From JACCTH01 sp050741915 (lineage in GTDB: Bacteria; Actinomycetota; Acidimicrobiia; Spongiisociales; ZC4RG35), in contig JBOGEX010000135.1 of NCBI GenBank assembly GCA_050741915.1, positions 1 through 64,000 of the forward strand: a DNA stretch of 64,000 nt. Reading direction: 5' to 3'. Shown in pieces: positions 16,730-25,575 of the stretch. The notes under the pieces were generated by a model. It was given only the letters and a program-made list of their open reading frames with translations, did no database searches and was not told the DNA's origin. Each line of letters begins with the position of its first letter. The first letter of the stretch is position 1. The translations under genes and the position numbers were made by a program.

Positions 16730-18217
16730 ATGCGCACCATCTGTGTTTGGTTCCCGGATTGGCCGCTCGAAGGGACGCCAGATGATGTCCCTGTTTTCGT
16801 CTCCGAGGAGGGTCGGGCAGCCGGGGGTGAGACCCAGCGAGTAGCGGCCGCCAACCGATTGGCCCGCCAGGCCGGAGTCGCCATAGGCATGGGGAGGCGA
16901 GCGGCTGAGGCACTCTGTCCGGTGGCGACGAGCAAGACTCGTGACTTGGGAGAAGAAACCCGTCGTTTCGAATCGGTAATCGCTTCGCTCGAGGATCTGG
17001 TCCCGCGAGTAGAAGTGGTCGAGCCCGGTTTGGTACTGATCGCCATCGAGGGGTCGCTTCGTTTCTATGGCGGCGAGGAAATCCTTCTCGACAAAGTGGT
17101 GGGAACAGCTGGCCCGGCGGCTCGGGTGGGTTTGGCCGACGGCCCTTTTGCTGCCCGGTGGGCGGCACGCACCGCCGATACGGAGCCGCACGTAGTCGAC
17201 GACACAGCTGGCTTTCTCTCTCGCCTCGACATCTCGACTATTGACCGCGAAGAGATGATCGATACCTTTCGCTGGTTGGGATTGACCACGCTGGGCTCGT
17301 TGGCCGAACTTCCCCGACCGGCGGTCGCCTCTCGTTTTGGCGAAGAAGGTCTCCGCGCCCATCAACTCGCCAGCGGTGAAGATCGGCCGGTCAACGCCCG
17401 CTCGATTCCTCCCCACCTGGCAGTCGAGGCTCATTACGACGACCCGCTCGAACTACTCGACCAGGTGGCATTTTCGGCTCGGGCCCTATCGGCGCGGTTG
17501 ATGAACAGTCTCCGTCGGGAAGGGATCGCTCCCCATCGAGTGGAAATCGAAGCTGAGTCGGCTCGGGGTCAGGTGCGGACCAGGGTGTGGCGGTCAGCCG
17601 ATCCCTTCCTCGAGCACACCTTGGTGGAGCGGGTGTGGTGGCAGTTGCGAGCCTGGGTGGAAGGGGAAGGGGTGGGGGGCGGGTTGATCAGGCTTCGGCT
17701 CGACCCATCCGATCTCTCCGGGAGCGGGCGTCAACTGGCGCTGCTGGAACAAGGGGAACTGGGTTGGGAAACCTATGACGCCCACCGACTGGAAGCGGAG
17801 CGGTCTCTCCAACGGGTCCAGGCTCTGATCGGTCCGGATGCAGTGTTACAAGGACTTCGACAGGGAGGGAGGATGCCGGGGGAGCAGGTGCTGTGGTTTC
17901 GTTTTGGCGAGGAGCCATCTCCGACAGAACGCGACCCGCATTCGCCTTGGCCGGGGGCCACCCCCGGTCCCACGCCTGCTCTGGTTCCGCCGGAACCGGT
18001 GCCAATCGAGATCGAATGGGAGGAGGGGATGCCCCACCGGGTGCGGCTAGGTTCGCGCTGGGAGCAGGTTCTCAACTGGGCGGGTCCCTGGCGGCTCCTG
18101 GGTCGGTGGTGGAAGGGAGAGGAAGCAGCTGATCGTTATCAGATCGTGACTTCGGCCGGAGCCTTCCTCGTCATCGCCCGCGGCGGCCGGACCTTTCTGG
18201 TCGGCATCTACGACTAG
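16730..18217 (+). CDS. imuB: ImuB, catalytically inactive Y-family polymerase-like protein
   Basis: A 495-residue protein with the DinB/UmuC-like fold. The palm residues that hold metals in active Y-family enzymes are not conserved: the first motif reads CVWFPDWPLE and the region of the SxDE motif reads IAIEGSLRFYGGEE. The thumb-type helix-hairpin-helix (FRWLGLTTLGSLAELPRPAVASRFG, about 180-205) is clear. QLALL near residue 333 could be a beta-clamp-binding peptide (inference). The C-terminal ~100 residues are the ImuB-type tail that binds partners. It is translated directly after imuA' under the same SOS promoter, and dnaE2 is 10 kb downstream. Confidence 0.92.
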   Translation: MRTICVWFPDWPLEGTPDDVPVFVSEEGRAAGGETQRVAAANRLARQAGVAIGMGRRAAEALCPVATSKTRDLGEETRRFESVIASLEDLVPRVEVVEPGLVLIAIEGSLRFYGGEEILLDKVVGTAGPAARVGLADGPFAARWAARTADTEPHVVDDTAGFLSRLDISTIDREEMIDTFRWLGLTTLGSLAELPRPAVASRFGEEGLRAHQLASGEDRPVNARSIPPHLAVEAHYDDPLELLDQVAFSARALSARLMNSLRREGIAPHRVEIEAESARGQVRTRVWRSADPFLEHTLVERVWWQLRAWVEGEGVGGGLIRLRLDPSDLSGSGRQLALLEQGELGWETYDAHRLEAERSLQRVQALIGPDAVLQGLRQGGRMPGEQVLWFRFGEEPSPTERDPHSPWPGATPGPTPALVPPEPVPIEIEWEEGMPHRVRLGSRWEQVLNWAGPWRLLGRWWKGEEAADRYQIVTSAGAFLVIARGGRTFLVGIYD

Positions 18218-18230
18218 CAGGCCCCACCTT

Positions 18231-18273
18231 CTGTGAAGGTCCTCGCGGCCCAGGCCCGCGCAAACCTTCACAG
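18231..18273. terminator. Bidirectional terminator hairpin between imuB and plsC
   Basis: Perfect 10-bp arms CTGTGAAGGT (18231-18240) and ACCTTCACAG (18264-18273) enclose a second GC-rich inner stem. It fills the gap between the convergent imuB and acyltransferase genes, where it could stop transcription from both sides. Confidence 0.65.
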
Positions 18274-18996
18274 CTAGAGCGCCGAGGCGATGATGTCCCG
18301 GGCCTCGGAGGCGAGCCTCGTAGTCTGTGCTTTTTCCAAGCCGGCCGTCTCGATTGGGGGATGGATCACGGCTTTCACATCCCCACCAAACACCCAGGGT
18401 TTTCCCGCCGGCCAGGCCTCGTAGGTGCCCACGATCGTCACCGGCAACAGTGGGATCGACCCGGCCACCGCCATGGTGAAAGCACCTTTCTTGAAAGGGC
18501 GCAGGCTCCCATCCCGGCTCCGGGTCCCTTCCGGGTAGATGATGAGCGACCTCCCCGAAGCCACTAGCTCCTGGGCCTGGCGATTGACCTTTTCGTGAAT
18601 CGCCGAACGAGCCTCACGATCGACCTCGACGATCCCGATCGCGCGCATAGCCGGGGCCAGGACGGGTACCGAGAACAACTCCTTTTTGGCCAGGAACCGA
18701 ATCGGAAGTGGCACCGCCAAAAAGCACACCATGATGTCGAGCACCGACAGGTGATTGGCAATGACGACATGCGACCGGGTGCGATCGACGTGTTCGCGGC
18801 CCTCGACCACGAGGGAGGTGCCCGATGCCAAAAGCCAGACCCGGCTCCAGATGCGGGCCAGTTGGTCGATGAATGGGCTCGTTGGTCGGAGGCGTCCGAC
18901 AACGATTGCGATTGGCGCTGCCAGGAGGGTGGCGGTGACTCCTGTCACCACTACCAGAATCGTTCGTAAGGGCGACAGCAACCGCCGCATCGCCAT
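18274..18996 (-). CDS. plsC: 1-acyl-sn-glycerol-3-phosphate acyltransferase (PlsC family)
   Basis: About 240 residues from ATG 18996 (ATG 18990 is also possible). It acylates lysophosphatidate to phosphatidate in phospholipid synthesis at the membrane. An N-terminal hydrophobic segment (ILVVVTGVTATLLAAPIAIVVG) is followed by the acyltransferase blocks: NHLSVLD (HX4D catalytic pair), FLAKKELFSVP, and the glycerophosphate-binding YPEGTRSRDGSLRPFKKGAF. The open frame runs farther upstream, but that part is antisense to the cyclo-ligase gene. Divergent start spacing to 19015 is only 18 bases, implying a shared promoter region. Confidence 0.9.
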   Translation of the reverse strand: MAMRRLLSPLRTILVVVTGVTATLLAAPIAIVVGRLRPTSPFIDQLARIWSRVWLLASGTSLVVEGREHVDRTRSHVVIANHLSVLDIMVCFLAVPLPIRFLAKKELFSVPVLAPAMRAIGIVEVDREARSAIHEKVNRQAQELVASGRSLIIYPEGTRSRDGSLRPFKKGAFTMAVAGSIPLLPVTIVGTYEAWPAGKPWVFGGDVKAVIHPPIETAGLEKAQTTRLASEARDIIASAL

Positions 18997-19014
18997 CGAC
19001 GATAGGGTGCGAGC

Positions 19015-19566
19015 GTGCCGCGGACCAAAGCGGAATGGAGACGGTGGGCGGCGAACATTCCGCCGGCAACCGCCGCCGAATCCGAAAAAGCCTGCATGGT
19101 CGTGGCTCAGGCTCTGCGACGCTTCTCGTTCCAAGTGGTGCTGACTTTTCTCGCCATGCCGGGCGAGATCGATCTGGCCTGCCTGCGAGACGACCCCACC
19201 CTGGTCCTCGGGGTTACCCGCACCCCCCGAGACGGACCCCTCACCATCCACCGCCTGGAAGAACCGCTGGAAGGGCACCCTTTCGGGTTTCTTCAGCCGG
19301 CGGCCGACGCCGCGGTCATGGACTCTGCCGAGATTGAGGCGGTGCTCGTCCCCGGGGTTTTGTTCTCCACCAATGGCGGACGCCTGGGACGCGGCCGCGG
19401 CTACTACGACCAGCTGCTCAGTGGTCTCCACCAACGGCCCCGCTTCGTCGGAATTACGGTCGATCGACGAGTGACAGACGACCTCCCGATGAGTGACAAT
19501 GACGTCTGGATGGATGCGCTTGTTACAGAGTCGGGCTACAGGGAAACGGACGGCCAAAGGGCATGA
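19015..19566 (+). CDS. 5-formyltetrahydrofolate cyclo-ligase
   Basis: A 183-residue enzyme that converts 5-formyl-THF to 5,10-methenyl-THF with ATP. The diagnostic C-terminal motif GGRLGRGRGYYDQLL is intact, and an N-terminal basic helix (RTKAEWRRW) and MPGEIDL are family-like. The start is GTG 19015. The stop overlaps a 53-codon small gene by 4 bases (ATGA). Confidence 0.9.
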   Translation: MPRTKAEWRRWAANIPPATAAESEKACMVVAQALRRFSFQVVLTFLAMPGEIDLACLRDDPTLVLGVTRTPRDGPLTIHRLEEPLEGHPFGFLQPAADAAVMDSAEIEAVLVPGVLFSTNGGRLGRGRGYYDQLLSGLHQRPRFVGITVDRRVTDDLPMSDNDVWMDALVTESGYRETDGQRA

Positions 19567-19724
19567 GGCTCTTCGTGAGATTTGTGGCCTTGGCATTAGT
19601 CGCTGTGTTTGCCTTGATCCTCCTCGGACCGATGGCTCCCCAAGGCACGTTCTTGTCAGATTTCAGCCTCAATATGCGGGAGGCCCTCAACATCCACTGG
19701 GGCCTGCCGTTTGGTTATCCCTGA
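19563..19724 (+). CDS. 53-residue small membrane protein
   Basis: ATG 19563 overlaps the TGA of the cyclo-ligase gene, an arrangement typical of translational coupling. The peptide starts MRLFVRF, has one strongly hydrophobic helix (VALALVAVFALILLGPM), and ends with a short tail FSLNMREALNIHWGLPFGYP. No family is recognised. The last 10 bases overlap the convergent PPOX gene. The coupled start, the clear helix and the codon composition support a real gene. Confidence 0.55.
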   Translation: MRLFVRFVALALVAVFALILLGPMAPQGTFLSDFSLNMREALNIHWGLPFGYP

Positions 19725-20128
19725 GATCGGGAGTCTGCCGTCCACACTCGAATATCGTCCATCGCCACGCTGATGACCGGTCCCACCACGTCGTACTCAC
19801 CGTACTGAGGGTATCGAGCCTTGAGTGCCGCCACAGCATCGGCGTCCTCGGAAAGAATCGTCGCGGTGCCGTCGACTCGGACCCACCAGAGGTGGCGCCA
19901 TCCCTCGGCATAGTGGTGGGCGAGCACTGAGACCCTGGGATCCCGTCTGATATTGCGGAGACGGGCTAGGTTCAAATCTCGTTTGGGCTTTTGATCGACG
20001 GCTGTCACCAGGCGATCGCCGATCACGGCATAGACGATGGGGACGAGGTGCGGAGCGCCATCGGGATTGATCGAGGCCAGCGTCGCTACCCGGGCCAAAT
20101 TCAACAAACGACGGCCCTCATCAGACAT
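19715..20128 (-). CDS. PPOX-class F420-dependent oxidoreductase (TIGR03668-like)
   Basis: A 137-residue split-beta-barrel flavin/deazaflavin protein. The pattern NLARVATLASINPDGAPHLVPIVYAV, DQKPKRDLNLARLRNIRRDPRVSVLAHHY and WRHLWWVRVDG fits the pyridoxamine-phosphate-oxidase superfamily branch that binds F420 in actinobacteria. The physiological substrate is unknown. It is a single gene on the minus strand, with its 3' end overlapping the small membrane protein gene. Confidence 0.87.
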   Translation of the reverse strand: MSDEGRRLLNLARVATLASINPDGAPHLVPIVYAVIGDRLVTAVDQKPKRDLNLARLRNIRRDPRVSVLAHHYAEGWRHLWWVRVDGTATILSEDADAVAALKARYPQYGEYDVVGPVISVAMDDIRVWTADSRSQG

Positions 20129-20211
20129 AGATTCCGATTATGACGGAAGTTGGTTGGCCCTTGCCCACCTAGGTCTAAAGGCCTAGTCTGAGGAGCGGAA
20201 GAAGGGGAGTG

Positions 20212-20523
20212 ATGTCGGTTTTCGTTGGACAGCTCTATCGCAATGATGAGCCACCTATTCGCGCGACCGTGCAGATCGAGGACGGTCGGGTGAGGATCTG
20301 GACGGACCGTCGCCGTCTGGTTTCCTGGGATCAGGCACAAGTCACATGCGAGCGCATGAGCGTTTTTCGCTTCCAGCTCTCGGACGGGTACGCCACCTAC
20401 GACTTCCAGCCGGGCGATCCCGCCGGGTTCTCCGATTCGATCGGAGCCGTTGTGGACTTGCGCGCTCCCAAGAGCCGCTTCGGCCTGGCCGAGCGGATCC
20501 GGCAGGCTCAGGCCACTCAGTAG
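20212..20523 (+). CDS. Hypothetical protein, about 103 residues
   Basis: A short soluble protein rich in beta strands (VGQLYRNDEPPIRATVQIEDGRVRIWTDRRRLVSWD), with no signal peptide and no recognised family. The segment VEDGRVRIW-type followed by QVTCERMSVFRFQL resembles small PH-like beta domains of actinobacteria (weak inference). AAGGGGAG precedes ATG 20212; GTG 20209 is an alternative. The purine nucleoside phosphorylase gene follows after 47 bases. Confidence 0.6.
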   Translation: MSVFVGQLYRNDEPPIRATVQIEDGRVRIWTDRRRLVSWDQAQVTCERMSVFRFQLSDGYATYDFQPGDPAGFSDSIGAVVDLRAPKSRFGLAERIRQAQATQ

Positions 20524-20570
20524 CGCCACAGACGCGCAATAGATTGCAGCTCCCCGAATAGAGGAGCTCG

Positions 20571-21284
20571 ATGCCCACGCCCCACATTTCCGCCGAGGCC
20601 GGAGACTTCGCCGAATGCGTGTTGATGCCGGGCGATCCTTTGCGGGCCAAGCACATCGCCGAGAACTTCTTTTCTGACGCCCGCCAAGTCACCGCGGTCC
20701 GCAACATGTTTGGCTACACCGGGGTCTACAAGGACATGCCCGTCTCGGTGATGGGAAGCGGCATGGGCATTCCTTCGGCCTCGATCTACGCCACCGAGCT
20801 GATCGGTGAATACGGGTGCAAGAGATTGGTGCGGGTCGGCTCGGCTGGCGGCATCGCCAACTCGATTAAGTTGCGCGATGTGGTCATCGCCACCGGTGCT
20901 TGTACCGATTCGGGCGTGAACCGGGCCCGTTTTCATGGTTGGGACTACGCCGCCATTGCCGATTTCGGTCTGGCCCGGGCAGCGGTTGACGCCTCGTCTG
21001 CGTTGGGCGTCGAGGTGGCGGTCGGAAACGTCTTCTCCGCCGACCTCTTTTACAACCCGAGCGCCGAGGTCTGGGACGTGCTCGAAGGAATGACGGTTCT
21101 GGCGGTGGAGATGGAGGCGGCCGGACTCTACGGCGTGGCGGCGGAGAAGGGAGCGCGTGCCCTGGCCATCCTCACCATCTCTGATCACATCCGCTCGGGT
21201 GAGGCGACGACTTCGCTCGAGCGCGAGCAGACTTTCAATTCGATGGTCGAGATCGCGCTCGAGGCACTGCTGCTCGACGCCTAA
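20571..21284 (+). CDS. deoD: Purine nucleoside phosphorylase, DeoD type
   Basis: A 237-residue member of the hexameric high-molecular-mass PNP family, which cleaves purine (deoxy)nucleosides with phosphate for salvage. Motifs seen are MPGDPLRAKHIAENF (phosphate site), VMGSGMGIPSASIYATELI, RVGSAGGI, the nucleoside-binding VLAVEMEAAGLYGVA, and the catalytic Asp in TISDHI. The start ATG 20571 has GAGGAG 6 bases upstream. The 3' end overlaps the L,D-transpeptidase gene by 4 bases. Confidence 0.96.
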   Translation: MPTPHISAEAGDFAECVLMPGDPLRAKHIAENFFSDARQVTAVRNMFGYTGVYKDMPVSVMGSGMGIPSASIYATELIGEYGCKRLVRVGSAGGIANSIKLRDVVIATGACTDSGVNRARFHGWDYAAIADFGLARAAVDASSALGVEVAVGNVFSADLFYNPSAEVWDVLEGMTVLAVEMEAAGLYGVAAEKGARALAILTISDHIRSGEATTSLEREQTFNSMVEIALEALLLDA

Positions 21285-22012
21285 GGCGAGATCAACTCGT
21301 CGCGACTGAGCTTGTCGCCGTAGAGGTAGATAGGCATCCCCAGCTCGATCCTGGTCTTGAGGAAATCCATGTCTTCTGTGTCGACTCGAACGCAACCATG
21401 GGAGGCGGGGAAGGCCGGGACCGAACCCGAGCCATGCAGGGCGTAGCCGCCGTAGAAGTAGAAAGGCGAATAGAGGAAACCGAGGTACGACTCCCACCAG
21501 CCGTGGCGGCTGCGATTGAACTCGAAGCGTCCTTCGGGAGTGACTGCCCGGATCACCCGTCCCCGGGCGTTGCGGTAAGGCTCGCCGTTCGCCGAAGAGA
21601 TTGGGAAGACGCCAGAGACCGTCTCAGCTTCGATGAGGTACAGCACCTGTCGCCGCAGGTCGACTTCGATGCGGTCGGGCTCGGGAGCCGATCCCGGTCC
21701 GGTGATCTCTCTTCCCAGGAGCGGCCAGTCCTGCTGACGAAAGATGCCGGTCCGCTCGAGGTCATAGAGCTTCTGGAAGGCGAGCACCGCTCCCACTGTC
21801 TGGCGGCCATAAACCCCGTCGGTCCGTCCCGGGAAAAAGCCGGCGTCCGCCAACTGGGTTTGCAGGTCGGCCACTGTCGCCCCGACCGAAGCCGGACGGA
21901 GGTCGGGGGGCGATGGATTGGTGATCGCCTCGCCGGGGATGTCGATCGAGGCGGCAGCCGGGGTTCCTAGCGATAGGCCGAGGACGAGAGCCGCGGTGAG
22001 GTAGTTAATCAT
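21281..22012 (-). CDS. Secreted L,D-transpeptidase with peptidoglycan-binding domain
   Basis: A 243-residue exported protein. A signal peptide (MINYLTAALVLGLSLGTPAAA) is followed by a peptidoglycan-binding domain (about 45-97: VADLQTQLADAGFFPGRTDG, then VLAFQKLYDLERTG) and a YkuD catalytic domain (about 112-238). The catalytic pattern HGS...ASHGCVRV gives His193, His205, nucleophile Cys207 and Arg209. It would form 3-3 cross-links or attach proteins in the wall. The start ATG 22012 is divergent from the ABC exporter operon. Confidence 0.93.
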   Translation of the reverse strand: MINYLTAALVLGLSLGTPAAASIDIPGEAITNPSPPDLRPASVGATVADLQTQLADAGFFPGRTDGVYGRQTVGAVLAFQKLYDLERTGIFRQQDWPLLGREITGPGSAPEPDRIEVDLRRQVLYLIEAETVSGVFPISSANGEPYRNARGRVIRAVTPEGRFEFNRSRHGWWESYLGFLYSPFYFYGGYALHGSGSVPAFPASHGCVRVDTEDMDFLKTRIELGMPIYLYGDKLSRDELISP

Positions 22013-22075
22013 CGACGTCTTTTAAATCGGCCTCTTCGATCGAGACTCAACGGTAGGTTCAGGGGTTCCCACAAA

Positions 22076-23815
22076 ATGACCGCACCTACTTATCGCGCCA
22101 CTCTTACCACCTACCTTTACCCGTTGCGGGGTCGGGCGACGGTTCTTTTGGTGGCTCTTCTCGCCTCGATCGGGCTGCAGCTTTTCGTTCCGCAACTGCT
22201 GGCGCGGTTTATCGATCAGGTCTCCGCCCAGGCAGCAGTCACCGGCCTCGTTGGGATCGGGATCGCTTTTCTCGTAGCCGGCATCGTCAATCAGGTGCTC
22301 GATGCGGTCTCGTCCTACCTGGGTACCGACATCGGCTGGAGTGCGACCAATCGCCTGCGCGAGGATCTCGGCCGCCACCTTCTCTCGCTCGACATGGGAT
22401 ATCACAACGACACCACCCCGGGGGAGATGATCGAGAGGGTCGACGGCGACGTTACCGCCGTATCCGATTTCATCTCTCGCTTCCTTGTCCGCCTCTTGGG
22501 CGCCGGCGTGCTCCTTCTGGGTGTGCTTGTGGTCGCCTGGTTCGAGGACCGAGTCATGGGCATTTCTCTGACGGCCTACGTGATCGGAGTCCTGGCCCTG
22601 CTCTGGAGCCTTCGCAATCTTCCGGTAGAGGCGGCGGAAGAAGAGCGGGAGGTCTCCGCCGGTCTGTATGGCTTCATCGAGGAGAGGCTGGCGGGGATCG
22701 AGGACATCCGCGCCTTGGGGGCCGGGGGTTTCACCATGTCCCGCTTCGTTCCGGTCATGCGCGACTACTACCAGCGCACCACCGCCGCCTGGCGCAAGCG
22801 GGTAATAGTTTGGGTTACGGCCAACACCGTGTTCTGGGCGGGTGACGCCCTGGCCTTGGCGGTGGGGACGTGGCTCGTCCTTTCGGACTCGATCACGATC
22901 GGAACGTCCTACCTCATCCTCCAGTACGCCCAGCTGGTTCGGCGTCCGATCGAACAGGTGACTCAGGAGCTGCAGCGTCTGCAGAAGGCGGCGGGGGGGT
23001 TGATCCGCATCGACGGGCTGCGAAAGCTCGAGAGCAGCATCTCGGTCGGTGAGCGTCGATTGCCTGACGGTGCTCTCTCGGTCTCCTTCGACGAGGTGTC
23101 CTTCTCCTACGAAGACCGTCTGGTTCTCGACCGGGTGACCTTTCGGCTGGAAGCGGGGACGGTGCTCGGCCTGCTCGGCCGGACCGGGGGAGGGAAGACG
23201 ACGATCACCCGGCTCATCTCCCATCTCTACGAGCCGACGCTGGGTCTGGTCCGAATTGGAGATGTCGACCTCAGGGCGATCGAAGCCGGTTCGCTTCGGA
23301 GAGCCCTAGGGGTGGTGACCCAGGATGTCCAGCTTTTCCGGGCCACGGTGCGCGACAACCTCACTCTCTTTCATGAACGCAGCGATGGGGAGATCCTGGA
23401 CGTGCTCGACCGCACCGGACTCGGCTCCTGGGTTCGCCTCGTCGGGCTCGACACCGAGCTCGGCTCGGGCGGACAAGGGCTATCAGCCGGCGAACAGCAG
23501 CTTCTTGCTTTTGCCCGAGTGTTCTTGCAAGACCCCGGTGTGGTGATCCTCGACGAGCCCTCTTCCCGCCTCGATCCGGCGACGGAGTCGGTTCTGGCAG
23601 TGGCCACCCAGCGTCTTTTCGCCGGGCGAACGGTGTTGATCATCGCTCATCGGCTGGAGACGGTGAGGACGGCCGACGAGATCATGGTGGTCGACGAGGG
23701 CCGAATCGTCGAGCACGGCTCGCGGGCCGGGCTCGCGGCCGATCCCGGGAGTCGCTATGCCGGACTGCTGCGACTGGGCGATCCCGATCTAGTCGAAGAG
23801 AGCGGTCTTCTGTGA
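22076..23815 (+). CDS. ABC exporter half-transporter A (canonical NBD)
   Basis: 579 residues: a six-helix transmembrane domain (1-~320) and a C-terminal nucleotide-binding domain. The NBD has Walker A GRTGGGKTT, Q-loop in VVTQDVQLFR, an unusual signature LSAGEQQ, and Walker B VVILDEPSSRLD with the catalytic Glu and H-loop IIAHR. It forms one half of a heterodimeric exporter with the next gene, which overlaps by 4 bases (GTGA). Two subunits with unequal ATP sites are typical of multidrug or lipid exporters. The substrate is unknown. Confidence 0.93.
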   Translation: MTAPTYRATLTTYLYPLRGRATVLLVALLASIGLQLFVPQLLARFIDQVSAQAAVTGLVGIGIAFLVAGIVNQVLDAVSSYLGTDIGWSATNRLREDLGRHLLSLDMGYHNDTTPGEMIERVDGDVTAVSDFISRFLVRLLGAGVLLLGVLVVAWFEDRVMGISLTAYVIGVLALLWSLRNLPVEAAEEEREVSAGLYGFIEERLAGIEDIRALGAGGFTMSRFVPVMRDYYQRTTAAWRKRVIVWVTANTVFWAGDALALAVGTWLVLSDSITIGTSYLILQYAQLVRRPIEQVTQELQRLQKAAGGLIRIDGLRKLESSISVGERRLPDGALSVSFDEVSFSYEDRLVLDRVTFRLEAGTVLGLLGRTGGGKTTITRLISHLYEPTLGLVRIGDVDLRAIEAGSLRRALGVVTQDVQLFRATVRDNLTLFHERSDGEILDVLDRTGLGSWVRLVGLDTELGSGGQGLSAGEQQLLAFARVFLQDPGVVILDEPSSRLDPATESVLAVATQRLFAGRTVLIIAHRLETVRTADEIMVVDEGRIVEHGSRAGLAADPGSRYAGLLRLGDPDLVEESGLL

Positions 23816-25575
23816 CGAAAGTTCTCAGCACCCTTGAGATCATTCGCGATCTGATCCGATACCGGACGGGGCGCTTTTGGTTCTGCTTCTCGGTCTGGTC
23901 ACTCGTGCACGCCTCGCCTTTGCTCTTCGGGTTGTTGATCGGAGCGGTCTTCGACCGCCTCGCCGGGACGGCTGACATCGCCGAAACGGCGTGGACGCCG
24001 GTGGTGATCTTCTCGGCGGTGGCCATCGGACGGAACGGAGTCATTTGGCTTGGGGACCTCCAGTGGATCAAGCATTGGAACGAAGTCACTTTGCTCGTGC
24101 AACGCAACCTGTTGCGCTGGCTGCTCGAGGCCCCGCGCAGCCGGGTGCTGCCGCTCTCACCCGGGGAAGCGGTGAGCACCTTTCGAGACGATGTCGAGGA
24201 CCTGCTCGAGTACCTCGAGAACTGGGTCGATATGGGCGGGCTCGTGATCTTCGGTCTGGGCTCGATCGTGATCATGGCCACGATCGACTTACGGCTGACC
24301 GCTTTCTTGTTGGTGCCTCTGCTTTTGACCTCGCTTTTGACCCAGGCCCTTGGCCCTCAGATCAGGGCCCGCAGGCGGGCCATGCGAGCGGCCACCGACG
24401 ACGTCACCGGTTTTGTCGGCGAGACGTTTGGCGCTGTTCAGGCGATCAAGCTTTTCCGCGCCGAAGAAGGAGTTATGGCGCGATTCGAGGGACTCAATCG
24501 GACTCGCCACCGGGCAGCTATGCGTGACACCGTTCTGACCGAGGTGCTGCGTGGCATCAACCGCAACATGTCGACGATCGGAATCGCACTCGTTCTCATC
24601 TTTGGTGCCTCCTCGCTCAGTCAGGAATCGATGAGCCTCGGCGAGCTGACGGTCTTTCTCACCTATCTTCCGCGCCTCACCGATTACATGGCGTTCATCG
24701 GGGACATCATCGCCCAGCACCGGCGCACCGGCGTTGCTTTCGAACGGATCAGGGCCCTGGCCGTCGATTCCACCGATGCCGACCTGCTAAACCGTACGCC
24801 GGTCTCGCTGCAAGGTGAGATTCCCGCGGTGACACCTCCGAGCGGAGAGATGGAAACTCTTGGGCGCCTATCGGTGAAGGGCCTGAGTCATCGCTTCCCC
24901 GACAACGAGGAGGGGCTGGAAGACGTCGACTTCGAGATCGGAAGAGGCAGCTTCACCGTGATCACAGGGAAGATCGGGTCGGGCAAGAGCACGCTGGTGC
25001 GAGCCTTGCTCGGTCTGGTCCCGGCCGCTGGCGAGGTTCGATGGAACGGAAAACTCATCGAGGATCCGGCGTCATTCTTTGTTCCTCCCCGCTCGGCTTA
25101 TACAGCCCAGGTCCCACGGCTTTTCTCTGAATCGCTGGCCGACAACATCGCTCTCGGGCAACGAGCGACGAGGGAGAGGTTGCGCCAAGCCGTCCAGCTC
25201 GCCGTTCTCGACCCCGACCTCGAACGGATGGAACAGGGCCTGGAGACGCTGGTCGGGGCGAGGGGAGTCAAGCTTTCGGGCGGCCAAGTTCAGCGTTCGG
25301 CCGCGGCCCGCATGCTCGCCACTGAGGCCGAGCTCCTGGTGTTCGACGACCTTTCCTCGGCCCTCGATCTGCGGACCGAAAGCGAGTTGTGGCGCCGCCT
25401 CTTCGAGCAACGGCAGGCCACGTGCCTGGTCGTATCGCACCGCAGGGCGGCACTTGAGCGGGCAGACCAAATTCTGTTGATGGATCGGGGACGGGTCGTC
25501 GCCCGCGGTCGATTGCGAGAGCTTCTCGAACAATCGGCGTTGATGCGCGACCTCTGGGAGACCGGCGAGCGTTAG
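23812..25575 (+). CDS. ABC exporter half-transporter B (degenerate ATP site)
   Basis: 587 residues with the same layout as its neighbour. Walker A GKIGSGKST and signature LSGGQ are canonical, but Walker B reads LLVFDDLSSALD: the catalytic Glu is replaced by Asp. H-loop VVSHRR is present. Its strong signature combines with Walker A/B of subunit A to form the active site, while its own Walker A/B pairs with the altered LSAGE signature as the degenerate site. GTG 23812 overlaps the upstream stop. The 3' end overlaps the MBL gene by 4 bases. Confidence 0.92.
   Translation: MTKVLSTLEIIRDLIRYRTGRFWFCFSVWSLVHASPLLFGLLIGAVFDRLAGTADIAETAWTPVVIFSAVAIGRNGVIWLGDLQWIKHWNEVTLLVQRNLLRWLLEAPRSRVLPLSPGEAVSTFRDDVEDLLEYLENWVDMGGLVIFGLGSIVIMATIDLRLTAFLLVPLLLTSLLTQALGPQIRARRRAMRAATDDVTGFVGETFGAVQAIKLFRAEEGVMARFEGLNRTRHRAAMRDTVLTEVLRGINRNMSTIGIALVLIFGASSLSQESMSLGELTVFLTYLPRLTDYMAFIGDIIAQHRRTGVAFERIRALAVDSTDADLLNRTPVSLQGEIPAVTPPSGEMETLGRLSVKGLSHRFPDNEEGLEDVDFEIGRGSFTVITGKIGSGKSTLVRALLGLVPAAGEVRWNGKLIEDPASFFVPPRSAYTAQVPRLFSESLADNIALGQRATRERLRQAVQLAVLDPDLERMEQGLETLVGARGVKLSGGQVQRSAAARMLATEAELLVFDDLSSALDLRTESELWRRLFEQRQATCLVVSHRRAALERADQILLMDRGRVVARGRLRELLEQSALMRDLWETGER

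Noticed and set aside
18274..19596. 440-residue PlsC with N-terminal extension
   Set aside because: The extension is antisense to the cyclo-ligase gene; the acyltransferase starts with a membrane helix at ATG 18996.
22022..23224. Long antisense reading frame opposite the ABC exporter gene
   Set aside because: Composition is a shadow of the GC-rich coding frame, no family features, and the sense frame has all ABC motifs.
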